This document shows, one piece after another, positions 1 through 9,413 of a DNA stretch of 64,000 nt (positions within the stretch are counted from its first letter, which is position 1; every line of letters starts with the position of its first letter). A program made the translations under genes and the position numbers. The stretch lies in NCBI RefSeq assembly GCF_002556545.1, contig NZ_CP022685.1, positions 8,348,001 to 8,412,000 of the forward strand. Reading direction: 5' to 3'. The notes under the pieces are model-generated. The model made no database searches. It saw only the letters and a list, made by a program, of their open reading frames with translations, and was not told the DNA's origin. Origin of the DNA: Streptomyces formicae (GTDB lineage Bacteria; Actinomycetota; Actinomycetes; Streptomycetales; Streptomycetaceae).

Positions 1-189
1 CACACGTGCTCGTCCATCCCTGACGATCGGGGTTCCGTCCGGCCGCCCGGCCCCTCGACACGGGCGGCCGGGGCCGGATAGATAAGGATCAAGCTCCGCC
101 GCCCACCGGCATCCGTGAGCCAAGGACTCCGCACCACCGGCACCCGCACCACCGGCACCCGCAACACCGGCACAAGCGAAGGAAGTTCC

Positions 190-1374
190 ATGACCGACCT
201 CCGTCTCGGCGTTCTCGGCTACGGGCTGCGCGGCTCGCTGGCCCGTACCGCCCACCGGCCGGGAGAGGGCTCCCGCGTCACCGCCCTGGCCGACCACGAC
301 GCCACCGCACGGGCCGGGGCCGCCGTGGCCTTTCCCGGCGCGCTGATATCCAGCGACCACCGCAAGGTCGTCGAGGACCCGGACGTCGACGCGATCGTCG
401 TCCTGACCCCCGACCACACCCACGCGGAGCTCGCCTGCGAGGCGCTGCGCGAAGGCAAGCCCGTCTTCGTCGAGAAGCCGCTGGAGACGAGCGTCGAGGC
501 GTGCGACCGGATCCTGCACACCGCGTACGAGACGGGCACGCGCCTGTACGTCGGACACAACATGCGGCACATGCCCGTGGTCCGGCTGATGCGCGACGTC
601 ATCGAGCGCGGCGAGATCGGCGCGGTCAAGACCGTCTGGGTGCGGCACTTCGTCGGCTACGGCGGGGACTGGTACTTCAAGGACTGGCACGCCGAACGGC
701 AGTACACCACGGGCCTGTTGCTGCAGAAGGCCGCCCACGACATCGACGTCCTGCACTGGCTGGCGAACGGCTACACGAGCCGGGTGCAGGCCCTCGGCGA
801 CCTCATGGTCTACGGCGACAACCCGCACCGCCGCGCGCCGGGCGAGCCCAAGACGGACGACTGGTACACCAAGGAAGGGCACTGGCCGCCGCACACCCAG
901 CGCGACCTGAACCCCGTCATCGACGTCGAGGACGTGTCCCTGGTCAACATGCGCCTGGACAACGGGGTGCTCGCGGCCTACCAGCAGTGCCACTTCACGC
1001 CCGACTACTGGCGCAACTACACCGTCATCGGCGACGCGGGGCGCCTGGAGAACTTCGGTGACGGACCCGGGGGAGTGGTCAAGGTGTGGAACTCCCGCCG
1101 GTCCTCCTACCGGGGCGACGCGGACGCCGAGTATCCGGTGCCGGACGCGCAGGACGACGGCGGGCACGGCGGTGCCGATCCGCTGCTCGTCGACGAGTTC
1201 GTCCGCTTCGTCCGCGCGGGCGGGCGCACCGACACCTCGCCCGTCGCGGCGCGGATGGCCGTGGCGGCGGGCGTACGGGCCACCGAGTCGCTGCGGGACG
1301 GCGGGACGCCGCGCGAGGTGCCCGCGCTCGACCCGGAGCTGATCGCCTATTTCGAACGCGGGCAGCTCCGCTGA
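190..1374 (+). CDS. Gfo/Idh/MocA family oxidoreductase
   Basis: NAD(P)-dependent sugar-type dehydrogenase of 394 aa. The N-terminal Rossmann fold shows the glycine motif GVLGYGLRG at residues 7-15, and the family EKP signature (VFVEKP) ends at residue 97. The C-terminal half carries the alpha/beta substrate domain with HDIDVLHWL, which supplies the usual catalytic histidine. The ATG at 190 is chosen over an in-frame GTG at 115 because GAAGGAAG precedes it and the extra residues form a low-complexity TTGTR repeat that no family member needs. It stands alone; the next gene starts 132 bp on. The substrate (inositol, a ketosugar or an amino sugar) cannot be read from the sequence. Confidence 0.88.
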   Translation: MTDLRLGVLGYGLRGSLARTAHRPGEGSRVTALADHDATARAGAAVAFPGALISSDHRKVVEDPDVDAIVVLTPDHTHAELACEALREGKPVFVEKPLETSVEACDRILHTAYETGTRLYVGHNMRHMPVVRLMRDVIERGEIGAVKTVWVRHFVGYGGDWYFKDWHAERQYTTGLLLQKAAHDIDVLHWLANGYTSRVQALGDLMVYGDNPHRRAPGEPKTDDWYTKEGHWPPHTQRDLNPVIDVEDVSLVNMRLDNGVLAAYQQCHFTPDYWRNYTVIGDAGRLENFGDGPGGVVKVWNSRRSSYRGDADAEYPVPDAQDDGGHGGADPLLVDEFVRFVRAGGRTDTSPVAARMAVAAGVRATESLRDGGTPREVPALDPELIAYFERGQLR

Positions 1375-1506
1375 TGCGCCGTTCTGGCGCGGGGGCCTGA
1401 AGGAAAGCTGCGGCGGCGCTTAAGAAATCCTCGATGGACCGGGGCGCCGCCGTAGGGAAGATTCCTGTGTCGTCGGAGCAAGAATCGACGGACGACGACA
1501 GGAGCC

Positions 1507-2541
1507 GTGGCGTTGAAGGCGCTGGTCAAGGAGAAGGCGGAGCCGGGACTCCGGCTGATGGACGTACCGGAGCCGGAGATCGGCCACGGAGACGTCCTGA
1601 TCAAGGTGCTCCGCACCGGGATCTGCGGCACCGATCTGCACATCAGGGCCTGGGACGGCTGGGCGCAGCAGACGATCGCCGCGCCGCTGGTCGTCGGGCA
1701 CGAGTTCGTCGGAGAGGTCGTCGAGACCGGCCGTGACGTCGCGGACATCAAGAGCGGCGACCTGGTCAGCGGCGAGGGCCACCTGGTCTGCGGCAAGTGC
1801 CGCAACTGTCTGGCCGGGCGGCGCCACCTGTGCCGCGCCACCGTCGGACTCGGCGTCGGCAGGGACGGCGCCTTCGCGGAGTACGTCGCGCTGCCCGCGA
1901 CCAACGTCTGGGTGCACCGCGTCCCGGTGGACCTGGACGTGGCCGCGATCTTCGACCCGTTCGGCAACGCCGTGCACACCGCCCTCTCCTTCCCCCTGGT
2001 CGGCGAGGACGTGCTGATCACAGGGGCGGGGCCGATCGGCCTGATGGCGGCGGCCGTCGCTCGACACGCGGGCGCCCGCAACATCATGATCACCGACGTC
2101 AGCGAGGAGCGCCTCGAGCTGGCCCGCAAGACCGGCGTCACGCTCGCGCTCAACGTCGCGGAGTCCACGATCGCCGACGGACAGCGCACCCTCGGGCTCC
2201 GCGAGGGCTTCGACATCGGCCTGGAGATGTCCGGCAACCCGCGCGCGATGCGCGACATGGTCGCCAACATGACCCACGGCGGCAGGATCGCCATGCTCGG
2301 CCTGCCGTCCGAGGAGTTCGCGGTCGACTGGTCCAGGATCGTCACCTCGATGATCACGATCAAGGGGATCTACGGCCGCGAGATGTTCGAGACCTGGTAC
2401 GCGATGTCCGTGCTGCTCGAAGGGGGGCTCGACCTGGCCCCCGTGATCACCGGCCGGTACGGCCACCGCGACTTCGAGGCCGCCTTCGACGACGCGGCGA
2501 GCGGCCGCGGCGGCAAGGTCATCCTCGACTGGACCTCGTGA
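1507..2541 (+). CDS. tdh: L-threonine 3-dehydrogenase
   Basis: Zinc-dependent medium-chain dehydrogenase (344 aa) that oxidises L-threonine to 2-amino-3-oxobutyrate with NAD+. Visible features are the catalytic zinc site start GICGTDLH, the [12 protein letters not shown] segment, the four-cysteine structural zinc lobe ([15 protein letters not shown]) and the nucleotide-binding [13 protein letters not shown]. The GTG at 1507 follows ACAGGAG. kbl lies 57 bp downstream and uses its product, so the pair forms the threonine-to-glycine plus acetyl-CoA route. Its pairing with kbl makes the assignment strong; a sorbitol-type dehydrogenase is the only real alternative. Confidence 0.93.
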   Translation: MALKALVKEKAEPGLRLMDVPEPEIGHGDVLIKVLRTGICGTDLHIRAWDGWAQQTIAAPLVVGHEFVGEVVETGRDVADIKSGDLVSGEGHLVCGKCRNCLAGRRHLCRATVGLGVGRDGAFAEYVALPATNVWVHRVPVDLDVAAIFDPFGNAVHTALSFPLVGEDVLITGAGPIGLMAAAVARHAGARNIMITDVSEERLELARKTGVTLALNVAESTIADGQRTLGLREGFDIGLEMSGNPRAMRDMVANMTHGGRIAMLGLPSEEFAVDWSRIVTSMITIKGIYGREMFETWYAMSVLLEGGLDLAPVITGRYGHRDFEAAFDDAASGRGGKVILDWTS

Positions 2542-2598
2542 CCTCGTGACCTCCTGACCCCAGGCCGCAGACCTCCGAACACCCCTAAGGAATCAAGC

Positions 2599-3798
2599 AT
2601 GTTCGACTCCGTACGCGAAGACCTCCAGGCCACCCTCGACGAGATCGTCGCCGCGGGACTGCACAAGCCCGAGCGCGTCATCGGCACCCCGCAGTCCGCC
2701 ACGGTCGCCGTCACCGCGGGAGGCCGCCCCGGTGAGGTTCTCAACTTCTGCGCGAACAACTACCTCGGTCTCGCCGACCACCCCGACGTCGTCGCCGCGG
2801 CCCACGACGCGCTCGACCGGTGGGGCTACGGCATGGCGTCCGTCCGCTTCATCTGCGGTACGCAGGAGGTGCACAAGGAGCTGGAGGCGCGCCTTTCCGC
2901 CTTCCTCGGCCAGGAGGACACGATCCTCTACTCCTCGTGCTTCGACGCCAACGGCGGTGTCTTCGAGACGCTGCTCGGCGCCGAGGACGCGGTGATCTCC
3001 GACGCGCTCAACCACGCGTCGATCATCGACGGCATCCGCCTCTCCAAGGCCCGCCGCTTCCGCTACGCCAACCGCGACATGGGCGACCTGGAGAAGCAGC
3101 TCAAGGAGGCCACCGAGGGCGGCGCCCGGCGCAAGCTGATCGTCACCGACGGCGTCTTCTCCATGGACGGCTACGTCGCCCCGCTCTCCGACATCTGCGA
3201 CCTCGCCGAGCGCTACGACGCGATGGTCATGGTCGACGACTCGCACGCCGTCGGCTTCGTGGGCCCCGGCGGGCGCGGCACCCCCGAGCTGCACGGCGTC
3301 ATGGACCGCGTCGACATCATCACGGGCACGCTGGGCAAGGCGCTCGGCGGCGCGTCCGGCGGCTATGTCGCGGCCCGCGCGGAGATCGTCGCGCTGCTGC
3401 GCCAGCGCTCGCGCCCCTACCTCTTCTCGAACACCCTCGCCCCGGTGATCGCCGCGGCCTCGCTCAAGGTCATCGACCTCCTTGAGTCGGCCGGTGACCT
3501 GCGCGAACAGCTCGCCGCCAACACGGCTCTGTTCCGCTCGCGGATGACCGAGGAGGGCTTCGACATCCTGCCCGGCGACCACGCCATCGCCCCCGTCATG
3601 ATCGGCGACGCGTCGGTGGCCGGCCGCATGGCCGAGCTGCTCCTGGAGCGCGGCGTGTACGTGATCGGCTTCTCGTACCCCGTGGTGCCGAAGGGCGCGG
3701 CGCGGATCCGCGTGCAGCTGTCCGCCGCGCACTCGACGGAGGACGTCAACCGCGCGGTGGAGGCGTTCGTCGCCGCGCGGGCCGAGCTGGACGGCTAG
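2599..3798 (+). CDS. kbl: glycine C-acetyltransferase (2-amino-3-ketobutyrate CoA ligase)
   Basis: PLP-dependent alpha-oxoamine synthase, 399 aa, the usual length for the family. It splits 2-amino-3-oxobutyrate with CoA into glycine and acetyl-CoA. The PLP lysine lies in [14 protein letters not shown] (about residue 247), the substrate-side motif [11 protein letters not shown] precedes it, and [14 protein letters not shown] near the N-terminus is the family's opening signature. The start follows TAAGGAAT. It forms an operon with tdh just upstream. Confidence 0.95.
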   Translation: MFDSVREDLQATLDEIVAAGLHKPERVIGTPQSATVAVTAGGRPGEVLNFCANNYLGLADHPDVVAAAHDALDRWGYGMASVRFICGTQEVHKELEARLSAFLGQEDTILYSSCFDANGGVFETLLGAEDAVISDALNHASIIDGIRLSKARRFRYANRDMGDLEKQLKEATEGGARRKLIVTDGVFSMDGYVAPLSDICDLAERYDAMVMVDDSHAVGFVGPGGRGTPELHGVMDRVDIITGTLGKALGGASGGYVAARAEIVALLRQRSRPYLFSNTLAPVIAAASLKVIDLLESAGDLREQLAANTALFRSRMTEEGFDILPGDHAIAPVMIGDASVAGRMAELLLERGVYVIGFSYPVVPKGAARIRVQLSAAHSTEDVNRAVEAFVAARAELDG

Positions 3799-3835
3799 GG
3801 GCGAGCCCCGAAGGGGCGCGGGGAACTGCGCGCCC
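3799..3835. repeat. Streptomyces-type intergenic GC-rich repeat, possible terminator
   Basis: The bases right after the kbl stop read GAGCCCCGAAGGGGCGCGGG followed by GAACTGCGCG, with GCCCC/GGGGC able to pair. This phrase is a very common intergenic repeat in Streptomyces genomes. A role as the tdh-kbl transcription terminator is inferred. Confidence 0.5.
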
Positions 3836-3891
3836 AGCTCCCACCGGCCCGCGGTGACGGATGGGTCTCCCGGTAAGGGAGAATCGTTCGC

Positions 3892-4791
3892 ATGATCGAG
3901 GCGCGGCGGCTGCACATCCTCCGTGCGGTGGCTGACCACCGCACGGTCACGGCCGCTGCCGCGGCCCTCTACCTCACGCCGTCCGCGGTGTCCCAGCAGC
4001 TCACCGCCCTGGAGCAGGAGACGGGCCACCGCCTCGTCGAGCGCTCGGCGCGCGGCGTGCGCCTGACCGCGGCGGGGGAGATCCTGCTGACGCACACCAA
4101 CGCGGTCCTCGCCCAGCTGGAGCGCGCCGAGGCGGAGCTCGCCGCGTACAGCTCGGGCGCGGCGGGGACCGTGACCGTGGCGTCCTTCGCCACCGGCATC
4201 GGCCTGGTCGTCGGCCCCGCGCTCGCCCGCCTCGCGGACTCCGCGCCCGGCATCAGGGTCAGGGTCCAGGACGCGGAGGGCGACGCGAGCCTGCCGATGG
4301 TGCTCGACCGGCAGGTGGACGTGGCCGTCGCCGTGGAGTACCGGGGAGCGCCCGGCGCCGACGACCCGCGGCTCACCCGCGTCCCGCTCTACGCCGAGCC
4401 CTTCGACGCGGTGCTCCCGGTCGGCCACCGGCTCGCGGCGGCGGACCGCGTCGCGCTCGCCGAGCTGGCCAAGGACGCGTGGATCGGCCCCTTCGCGGGC
4501 AACCCCTGCCACGACGTCGTGGTCCTCGCCTGCGAGCAGGCCGGGTTCCAGCCGCTGCTCGAGCATTGGTCGGACGACTTCCGCGCGGTGGTGGCGCTCG
4601 CGTCGGCAGGCGCGGGCGTCGCCCTCGTGCCCCGCTCGGCGCTGCGGGGCATGGAGGTGCCCGGCGTGGTCGTACGCCCCGTCGAGGGCGCGGCTCCCAC
4701 GCGCCGGGTGTTCGCCGCGGTGCGCTGCGGCGCGGAGGAGCATCCGCTGATCCGCCCGGTGCTCGACGCGCTGGGGGAAGCGGCGGGCTAG
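3892..4791 (+). CDS. LysR family transcriptional regulator
   Basis: 299-aa LysR-type regulator. The N-terminal winged helix-turn-helix covers about residues 1-60 (ILRAVADHRTVTAAAAALYL, then SAVSQQLTALEQE), and a periplasmic-binding-like effector domain follows from about residue 90 (VTVASFATGIGLVVGPALAR). It starts 93 bp after kbl on the same strand, so control of tdh-kbl is possible, but LysR genes more often regulate a divergent neighbour and none is present. The stop lies in a long inverted repeat that probably terminates this gene and the convergent one. Confidence 0.88.
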   Translation: MIEARRLHILRAVADHRTVTAAAAALYLTPSAVSQQLTALEQETGHRLVERSARGVRLTAAGEILLTHTNAVLAQLERAEAELAAYSSGAAGTVTVASFATGIGLVVGPALARLADSAPGIRVRVQDAEGDASLPMVLDRQVDVAVAVEYRGAPGADDPRLTRVPLYAEPFDAVLPVGHRLAAADRVALAELAKDAWIGPFAGNPCHDVVVLACEQAGFQPLLEHWSDDFRAVVALASAGAGVALVPRSALRGMEVPGVVVRPVEGAAPTRRVFAAVRCGAEEHPLIRPVLDALGEAAG

Positions 4792-4848
4792 GCCCTGTCA
4801 TCAAACTCCCGTCGTCGCGGGGCAGACGGGAGTGTGACGACAGGGCCT
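4790..4848. terminator. bidirectional terminator between convergent genes
   Basis: AGGCCCTGTC at 4790-4799 pairs with GACAGGGCCT at 4839-4848, and inside it ACTCCCGTC (4805-4813) pairs with GACGGGAGT (4825-4833). The nested stem lies between the stops of two convergent genes, the expected place for a bidirectional terminator. Confidence 0.7.
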
Positions 4849-4866
4849 GGGCCGCCCGCGCGGACG

Positions 4867-5568
4867 TCAGGGGAGCGGTCGGCCCGGCGGCGGTATTCGG
4901 GGCAGCAGCTCCCACAGGGGGCGCGAGCCCGAGGCCCAGGCGGTCAGGGTCCGGCGGTCCACCAGATGGAGTTGCTGGGAACGCGCGAGCGGCGCGCACT
5001 TCGCCGAGAACCTGCCGTTCGTCACCAGGACCACCACGTCGGCGCCGTGCAGTTGGCGGGCCGTCCCGTTCAGGACGTGCAGATCCGGTGTGCCGACCGC
5101 CGAACCCTCCGCGCCGCGCCTGCGGTGCTTGCACTGGATGACCCAGCGGCGGCCCGAGGGGTCGGTGGCCTTCACGTCCGCCCCGTTGTCGTTCGCCCCG
5201 CCGACCTGCGCCGCGTCCCGGCAGCCGTCCCGCCGCATCAAGTCGCGGACGGCGTACTCGAAATCCCGGTGGTGCAGGGCGTCCAACTGCCCTATCGCGA
5301 ACCGCAGGCCCTGCGCGCGGACCCGGTCCCACCGGGCGCGCTCGGACTTCCGGTACAGCCACAGCCCACCCGCCCCGGCGGCCGCCGCGCCCGCGACGAG
5401 CAGCAACCACCAGTGCGCGAGCAGCCAGTTCACCGCCACCACGACCAGGCCGACCGCCGCCACGGCGGCCACGCACACCATGAGGACCTCGGCGTCCCTG
5501 CCGCGCCGCGCCCGCCGCGTGCGACGCGGATACCGCGTGCGCCGCCTCGCGGGCGGCCGCCGCGTCAT
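4867..5568 (-). CDS. membrane-anchored restriction-endonuclease-like (Mrr_cat) protein
   Basis: 233 aa. A very basic N-terminus (residues 1-25) is followed by two hydrophobic segments (about 29-47 and 50-70), then a soluble Mrr-type nuclease domain. The catalytic pattern is visible as GGANDNGADVKATD followed by VIQCKH, i.e. the D...QxK variant of the PD-(D/E)xK core, and LDALHHRDFEYAVRDLMRR is the characteristic opening helix. Such proteins are common in actinobacteria and are usually annotated 'restriction endonuclease'; their target is unknown. No methyltransferase is adjacent, so it is not a classical restriction-modification pair. It is convergent with the LysR gene. Confidence 0.8.
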   Translation of the reverse strand: MTRRPPARRRTRYPRRTRRARRGRDAEVLMVCVAAVAAVGLVVVAVNWLLAHWWLLLVAGAAAAGAGGLWLYRKSERARWDRVRAQGLRFAIGQLDALHHRDFEYAVRDLMRRDGCRDAAQVGGANDNGADVKATDPSGRRWVIQCKHRRRGAEGSAVGTPDLHVLNGTARQLHGADVVVLVTNGRFSAKCAPLARSQQLHLVDRRTLTAWASGSRPLWELLPRIPPPGRPLP

Positions 5569-5908
5569 GACCGGTCCCGTCCGTACGCCTTGTTCCCCGG
5601 CATGTCGCCCCCCATTCAGCCGCTGTCCCCGCCCGACAACCCATGCTGGCAGCCGCCACTGACAACGGGGCAGACGAAATCGGGGCTCGGCGGCCCGGGC
5701 AGGCCCGGCCCGGAAACTCAGGTCCGACCTATTGACCCTGCTGTGAGCCAGTCATTAGCGTGGCCGACAGCCTGCCAGAAAGCGCTTTCTGGACACGTTT
5801 CTCCGTCGCCCCTCCGCCGCCTCTCCGCCGCTTCCTCCGCACTTGCGCACCTGCCGCCGAAGTTCGCCGAAGCCCGTTGAAGCCCGTCGAATGTCAGGGG
5901 AGTTCCTC
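5569..5908. other. 340-bp divergent intergenic region
   Basis: This gap separates the divergent nuclease-like gene and the ABC operon. Its one clear feature is the 18-bp palindrome at 5775-5792, annotated separately. No convincing open frame is seen. Confidence 0.5.
5775..5792. promoter_or_regulatory. LacI-type operator, perfect 18-bp palindrome
   Basis: CCAGAAAGCGCTTTCTGG is a perfect palindrome 117 bp upstream of the ABC permease start. The central CG and GAAAGCGCTTTC core are typical of LacI-family operators. The same 12-bp core appears at 14491-14502 upstream of the ThuA gene, suggesting one regulator for both loci. No LacI gene lies in the window. Confidence 0.7.
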
Positions 5909-6769
5909 GTGAGCCAGCGCGTACTGTCCCCAACGCCCGGCAAGGCGGCGGGTGTTGTCGAGCGGGAGCGTCCCGGCGTCCGGCAGCGCGTGGCCGACGC
6001 GGTCGAACGCGGCTGGCGTCCGCTCGCCCTGCTGCTCGTCTGCTTCGGCGCCTGGTGGCTGATCGCCGCCACCGCCATGGTGGAGCCCTATCTGGTCCCC
6101 TCGCCGGGCGCGACCTTCGACGTCATCGTCGACAAGCCCGACTACCTCTGGCAGCACAGCTGGGTCACCACGTACGAGACGCTGATCGGCTTCGTCATCG
6201 CGGTCGGCGTCGGGATCGTCTCCGCCGTCCTGATGGTCGCGTCGACCACCGTCGAGAAGACCCTCTATCCGATCCTGCTCTTCGCCCAGGTCGTACCGAA
6301 GATCGCCATCGCCCCGCTGTTCGTCGTCTGGCTGGGCTTCGGCATCGCGCCCAAGATCCTCATCGCCGTCCTCATCGCCTTCTTCCCCGTCGTCATCTCG
6401 ATGGTCACCGGGCTCAAGGCCGTGGACCCCGAGATGCTGCAGCTCTCCGCGACGATGGGCGCACGCCCCTGGCAGACCTTCCTCAAGATCCGCTTCCCGG
6501 CCTCGCTTCCGCATCTCTTCTCCGGGCTCAAGGTGGCCGTCACGCTCGCCGTGACCGGTGCCGTCGTGGGGGAGTTCGTCGGCGCGAACGAAGGGCTCGG
6601 CTACGTGATCCTCCAGGCCAACGGCAACCTCGACACCCCGATGCTCTTCGCGGGACTGCTCGTGATGTCGCTGATCGGGGTGGTCCTCTTCGTCCTCGTC
6701 GAGATCGCCGAGAAGCTCCTGCTCCCGTGGCACGCCAGCCGCAGGGGCGCGGCCGCCACCACGTACTGA
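5909..6769 (+). CDS. ABC transporter permease (SsuC/TauC/ThiX type)
   Basis: Inner-membrane subunit (286 aa) of a small-molecule importer, with about six hydrophobic segments and the cytoplasmic loop that docks the ATPase (about MGARPWQTFLKIRFPASLPH). The GTG at 5909 is preferred to an in-frame ATG at 5891 because CAGGGGAG sits seven bases before it. The binding protein and ATPase follow, so all three parts of the importer are here. The fold belongs to the nitrate/taurine/alkanesulfonate/pyrimidine permease family. The LacI-type operator upstream implies inducible expression. Confidence 0.87.
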   Translation: MSQRVLSPTPGKAAGVVERERPGVRQRVADAVERGWRPLALLLVCFGAWWLIAATAMVEPYLVPSPGATFDVIVDKPDYLWQHSWVTTYETLIGFVIAVGVGIVSAVLMVASTTVEKTLYPILLFAQVVPKIAIAPLFVVWLGFGIAPKILIAVLIAFFPVVISMVTGLKAVDPEMLQLSATMGARPWQTFLKIRFPASLPHLFSGLKVAVTLAVTGAVVGEFVGANEGLGYVILQANGNLDTPMLFAGLLVMSLIGVVLFVLVEIAEKLLLPWHASRRGAAATTY

Positions 6770-6853
6770 CCGCTCCTCCATCGGCACGCTCCTGCCGTCC
6801 CCACGCTCCTCCCATCGCCACGCACCGACTCCCGTACGCGAGAAGGGCCGCTC

Positions 6854-7927
6854 ATGCACGCGCGCAGACTCCTCACAGGACTCGTCCCGCTGGCGCTCGT
6901 CGCGGTGACCGCGACGGCCTGCGGTGGCGACGACGCCAGGACGAGCACCAGCGACTCCGGCAAGAAGCTCGACAGGGTGACGCTGACGCTCAACTGGTAT
7001 CCGTACGGCGAGCACGCGCCGTTCTACCTCGGCAAGCAGCAGAAGATCTTCGAGAAGCACGGCATCGACCTGGAGATCAGGGCGGGCCAGGGTTCGCAGA
7101 AGACCGTGCAGGCCACCGGCGCGGGACAGACCGACTTCGGCTGGGCCGACACCCCCGCCGTGCTCGCCGGTGTCGATCAGGGCGTCAAGGTGAAGAGCCT
7201 CGGAGTGTTCCTGCAGACGACGCCCGCCTCGGTGCAGTACTTCGACACGGAGGGCATCACGTCGCCCGCGGGGCTCAAGGGAAAGACGATCGCGGGGACG
7301 GCAGGAGACGCGCTCACCAAGACCTTCCCGATCTTCCTGGCGAAGAACGGCATGGAGCTGTCGGACGTCAAGATCCAGAACACCGACCCGGCGGGGAAGA
7401 TCGCCGCGGTGATCTCCGGCAAGACCGACGCGCTGCTCGGCTACGCGAGCGACCAGGGCCCGACGATGCGGAACAAGGCGGCGAAGGACGTCTCCTACCT
7501 GCGCTTCTCCGAGCACGGCCTGAACTTCTACTCCAACGGGCTCATCGCGGGTCCCAAGACGCTGCAGGGCAGGGGCGATCTGGCCCAGCGGATGACGGCG
7601 GCCGTCAGCGAGGCGTGGTCGTCGGCGCAGCGCAGTCCCGGGCCCGCGGTCGCCGCGATGGAGGGCGCGTCCGAGCAACTGCCGCCGAAGAAGGTGCTGT
7701 CGGAGCAGTTCAGGACGACGCTGACCCTGCTGCACACGGATGCCACCGAGGGCAAGGCGCCGGGGGTCAACACCGCGGCCGACTGGAAGCAGACCATCGA
7801 GGTCTTCGCCGAGGCGGGCCTGATCGAGGAGCCCAAGTCCGTGTCGGAGTACTGGGATTCGGCGAAGAGCGTCAAGGCAGCCAAGGCAGCCAAGGCAGCC
7901 AAGGCAGCCAAGGGGGTCAAGGGGTGA
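6854..7927 (+). CDS. ABC transporter substrate-binding lipoprotein (NMT1/ThiY-like)
   Basis: 357-aa lipoprotein. The signal peptide ends at a lipobox (TATAC, Cys about residue 23) and the mature protein opens with LTLNWYPYGEHAPFYLG, the motif of NMT1/THI5-like proteins that bind thiamine-pyrimidine precursors or related nitrogen compounds. GQTDFGWADTPAVLAG is also typical. The C-terminus ends in an AAK repeat coded by a nine-base tandem repeat (about 7877-7910), which looks like replication slippage outside the fold. The stop overlaps the ATPase start. A pyrimidine-type ligand is the likeliest guess. Confidence 0.85.
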   Translation: MHARRLLTGLVPLALVAVTATACGGDDARTSTSDSGKKLDRVTLTLNWYPYGEHAPFYLGKQQKIFEKHGIDLEIRAGQGSQKTVQATGAGQTDFGWADTPAVLAGVDQGVKVKSLGVFLQTTPASVQYFDTEGITSPAGLKGKTIAGTAGDALTKTFPIFLAKNGMELSDVKIQNTDPAGKIAAVISGKTDALLGYASDQGPTMRNKAAKDVSYLRFSEHGLNFYSNGLIAGPKTLQGRGDLAQRMTAAVSEAWSSAQRSPGPAVAAMEGASEQLPPKKVLSEQFRTTLTLLHTDATEGKAPGVNTAADWKQTIEVFAEAGLIEEPKSVSEYWDSAKSVKAAKAAKAAKAAKGVKG

Positions 7928-8787
7928 GCGCGCCCAAGCACGCCACGCTCGCGACACAGGGCCTCGTGACGGGGAAGGGCGGGGAGGGCATGGAAGGCAT
8001 GGAGGGCATGACCACGCGGCCCGCCGTGCGTCTCGGTGCCGTCGCCGTCCGCTTCCGTACGAAGAGGAAGGACGTCACCGCGTTGCGGGACGTCTCGCTC
8101 GACGTCGGCTCCGGCGAGTTCGTGGCGATCGTCGGCCCTTCGGGATGCGGCAAGTCCACACTGCTCAAACTGGTCGCCGGGCTCCTCGCGCCGTCCTCGG
8201 GAGAGGTGCTCCTCGGCGGCGAGCGGGTGCGCGGACCGAGGCGCGACATCGGCTACGTCTTCCAGCGCGCCGCCCTTCTCGACTGGCGCTCGGCGCGGCG
8301 CAACATCCTGCTCCAGGCGGAGATGCGCAAGATCCCCGCCGCGCGGGCACGCGCGCGTGCCGACGAGTTGATCCGCATGACCGGGCTCGACGGCTTCGAG
8401 GACGCCTATCCGCACGAGCTGTCGGGCGGCATGCAGCAGCGGGTCGCGCTCTGCCGCGCCCTGCTGCACGAGCCGCCCGTGCTACTTATGGATGAGCCGT
8501 TCGGGGCGCTGGACGCGCTGACGCGCGAGCAGATGAACGTGGAGCTGAACCGCATCTGGCGCGAGACCGGCACCACGGTCCTCCTGGTGACGCACTCCAT
8601 CCCGGAGGCGGTCTACCTCGCCGACCGGGTCGTCGTGATGAGCCCGCGCCCCGGCACGGTCACGGAGGTGATCGACGTAGGGCTTCCGCCGGAACGGGAG
8701 TACGCCGCCACGCTCGTGTCCCCCGAGTTCCGCACGGCGACGGGCCGGATCAGGGAGCTGCTCGGGGCGGTGTCCGCGCACGACTGA
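7924..8787 (+). CDS. ABC transporter ATP-binding protein (SsuB/TauB/ThiZ type)
   Basis: ATPase subunit of the importer. Walker A is GPSGCGKSTLLK, the Q-loop YVFQRAALLDW, the signature LSGGMQQRVAL, Walker B VLLMDEPFGALD and the switch histidine lies in VTHSI. The GTG at 7924 overlaps the binding-protein stop (GTGA) and gives 287 aa; ATGs at 7990, 7999 and 8008 are alternatives, because the first 30 residues contain a GMEG repeat and no conserved sequence. It is translationally coupled to the upstream gene. Confidence 0.9.
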   Translation: MSAPKHATLATQGLVTGKGGEGMEGMEGMTTRPAVRLGAVAVRFRTKRKDVTALRDVSLDVGSGEFVAIVGPSGCGKSTLLKLVAGLLAPSSGEVLLGGERVRGPRRDIGYVFQRAALLDWRSARRNILLQAEMRKIPAARARARADELIRMTGLDGFEDAYPHELSGGMQQRVALCRALLHEPPVLLMDEPFGALDALTREQMNVELNRIWRETGTTVLLVTHSIPEAVYLADRVVVMSPRPGTVTEVIDVGLPPEREYAATLVSPEFRTATGRIRELLGAVSAHD

Positions 8788-8849
8788 CGCGTGGTCCGCG
8801 GGGGACCCGCGCTTGCCGGATATCCCAGAAACGGGATAACGTACCGAAT

Positions 8850-9413
8850 ATGGAACACGATGGAGTCGACGCGCGCCTTGCCGCGCGGCTGGCCGAACTG
8901 CGTGCGGAACGCGGCTGGTCCCTGGGCGAGTTGGCGGAGCTGAGCGGGATCAGCCGCTCGACCCTGTCCCGCGCCGAGCGCGCGGAGATCAGCCCCACCG
9001 CGGCCCTCCTGAACCGGCTCTGCGCGGTCTACGAGCGGACGATGTCGCAGCTCCTGAGCGAGGTCGAGGCCGAGCCCGCGCAGTTGGTGCGCGCCGTCGA
9101 CCAGGCCGTCTGGACGGACGACGACGCGGGCTTCATGCGCTGGTCGGTCTCGCCGCCGAGCACCGGCATGCGCGGCGAGCTGGTCGAGGGCCGACTGCAG
9201 CCGGGCGCCGACATCGCCTACGACCGCCCGGCCGTGCCGGGTCTGGAACAGCACATCTGGGTGCTCGAAGGGGCCCTGGAGGTCACGGTCCACGGGGAGG
9301 CGCACCTGCTGCGTACCGGGGACTGTCTGCGCTTTCGCCTGTGGGGCGCGTCGCGGTTCCGCTGTGAGGGCGAGACAGCCGTGCGGTACGCGCTGGTCGT
9401 GGTGACGCCGTGA
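8850..9413 (+). CDS. XRE family regulator with cupin domain
   Basis: 187-aa two-domain regulator. Residues about 6-65 form an XRE helix-turn-helix (WSLGELAELSGISRSTLSRA) and about 110-185 a cupin sensor domain (ELVEGRLQPGADIAYDRP, then HIWVLEGALEVTVHGE). It starts 62 bp after the ABC ATPase on the same strand and overlaps the next acetyltransferase gene by four bases, so those two are co-translated. Members of this family repress small detoxification or transport operons. Confidence 0.88.
   Translation: MEHDGVDARLAARLAELRAERGWSLGELAELSGISRSTLSRAERAEISPTAALLNRLCAVYERTMSQLLSEVEAEPAQLVRAVDQAVWTDDDAGFMRWSVSPPSTGMRGELVEGRLQPGADIAYDRPAVPGLEQHIWVLEGALEVTVHGEAHLLRTGDCLRFRLWGASRFRCEGETAVRYALVVVTP

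Noticed and set aside
2593..4743. 716-codon minus-strand open frame across kbl and the LysR gene
   Set aside because: It spans two well-supported genes on the other strand and is rich in R, G, E and D, with no domain.
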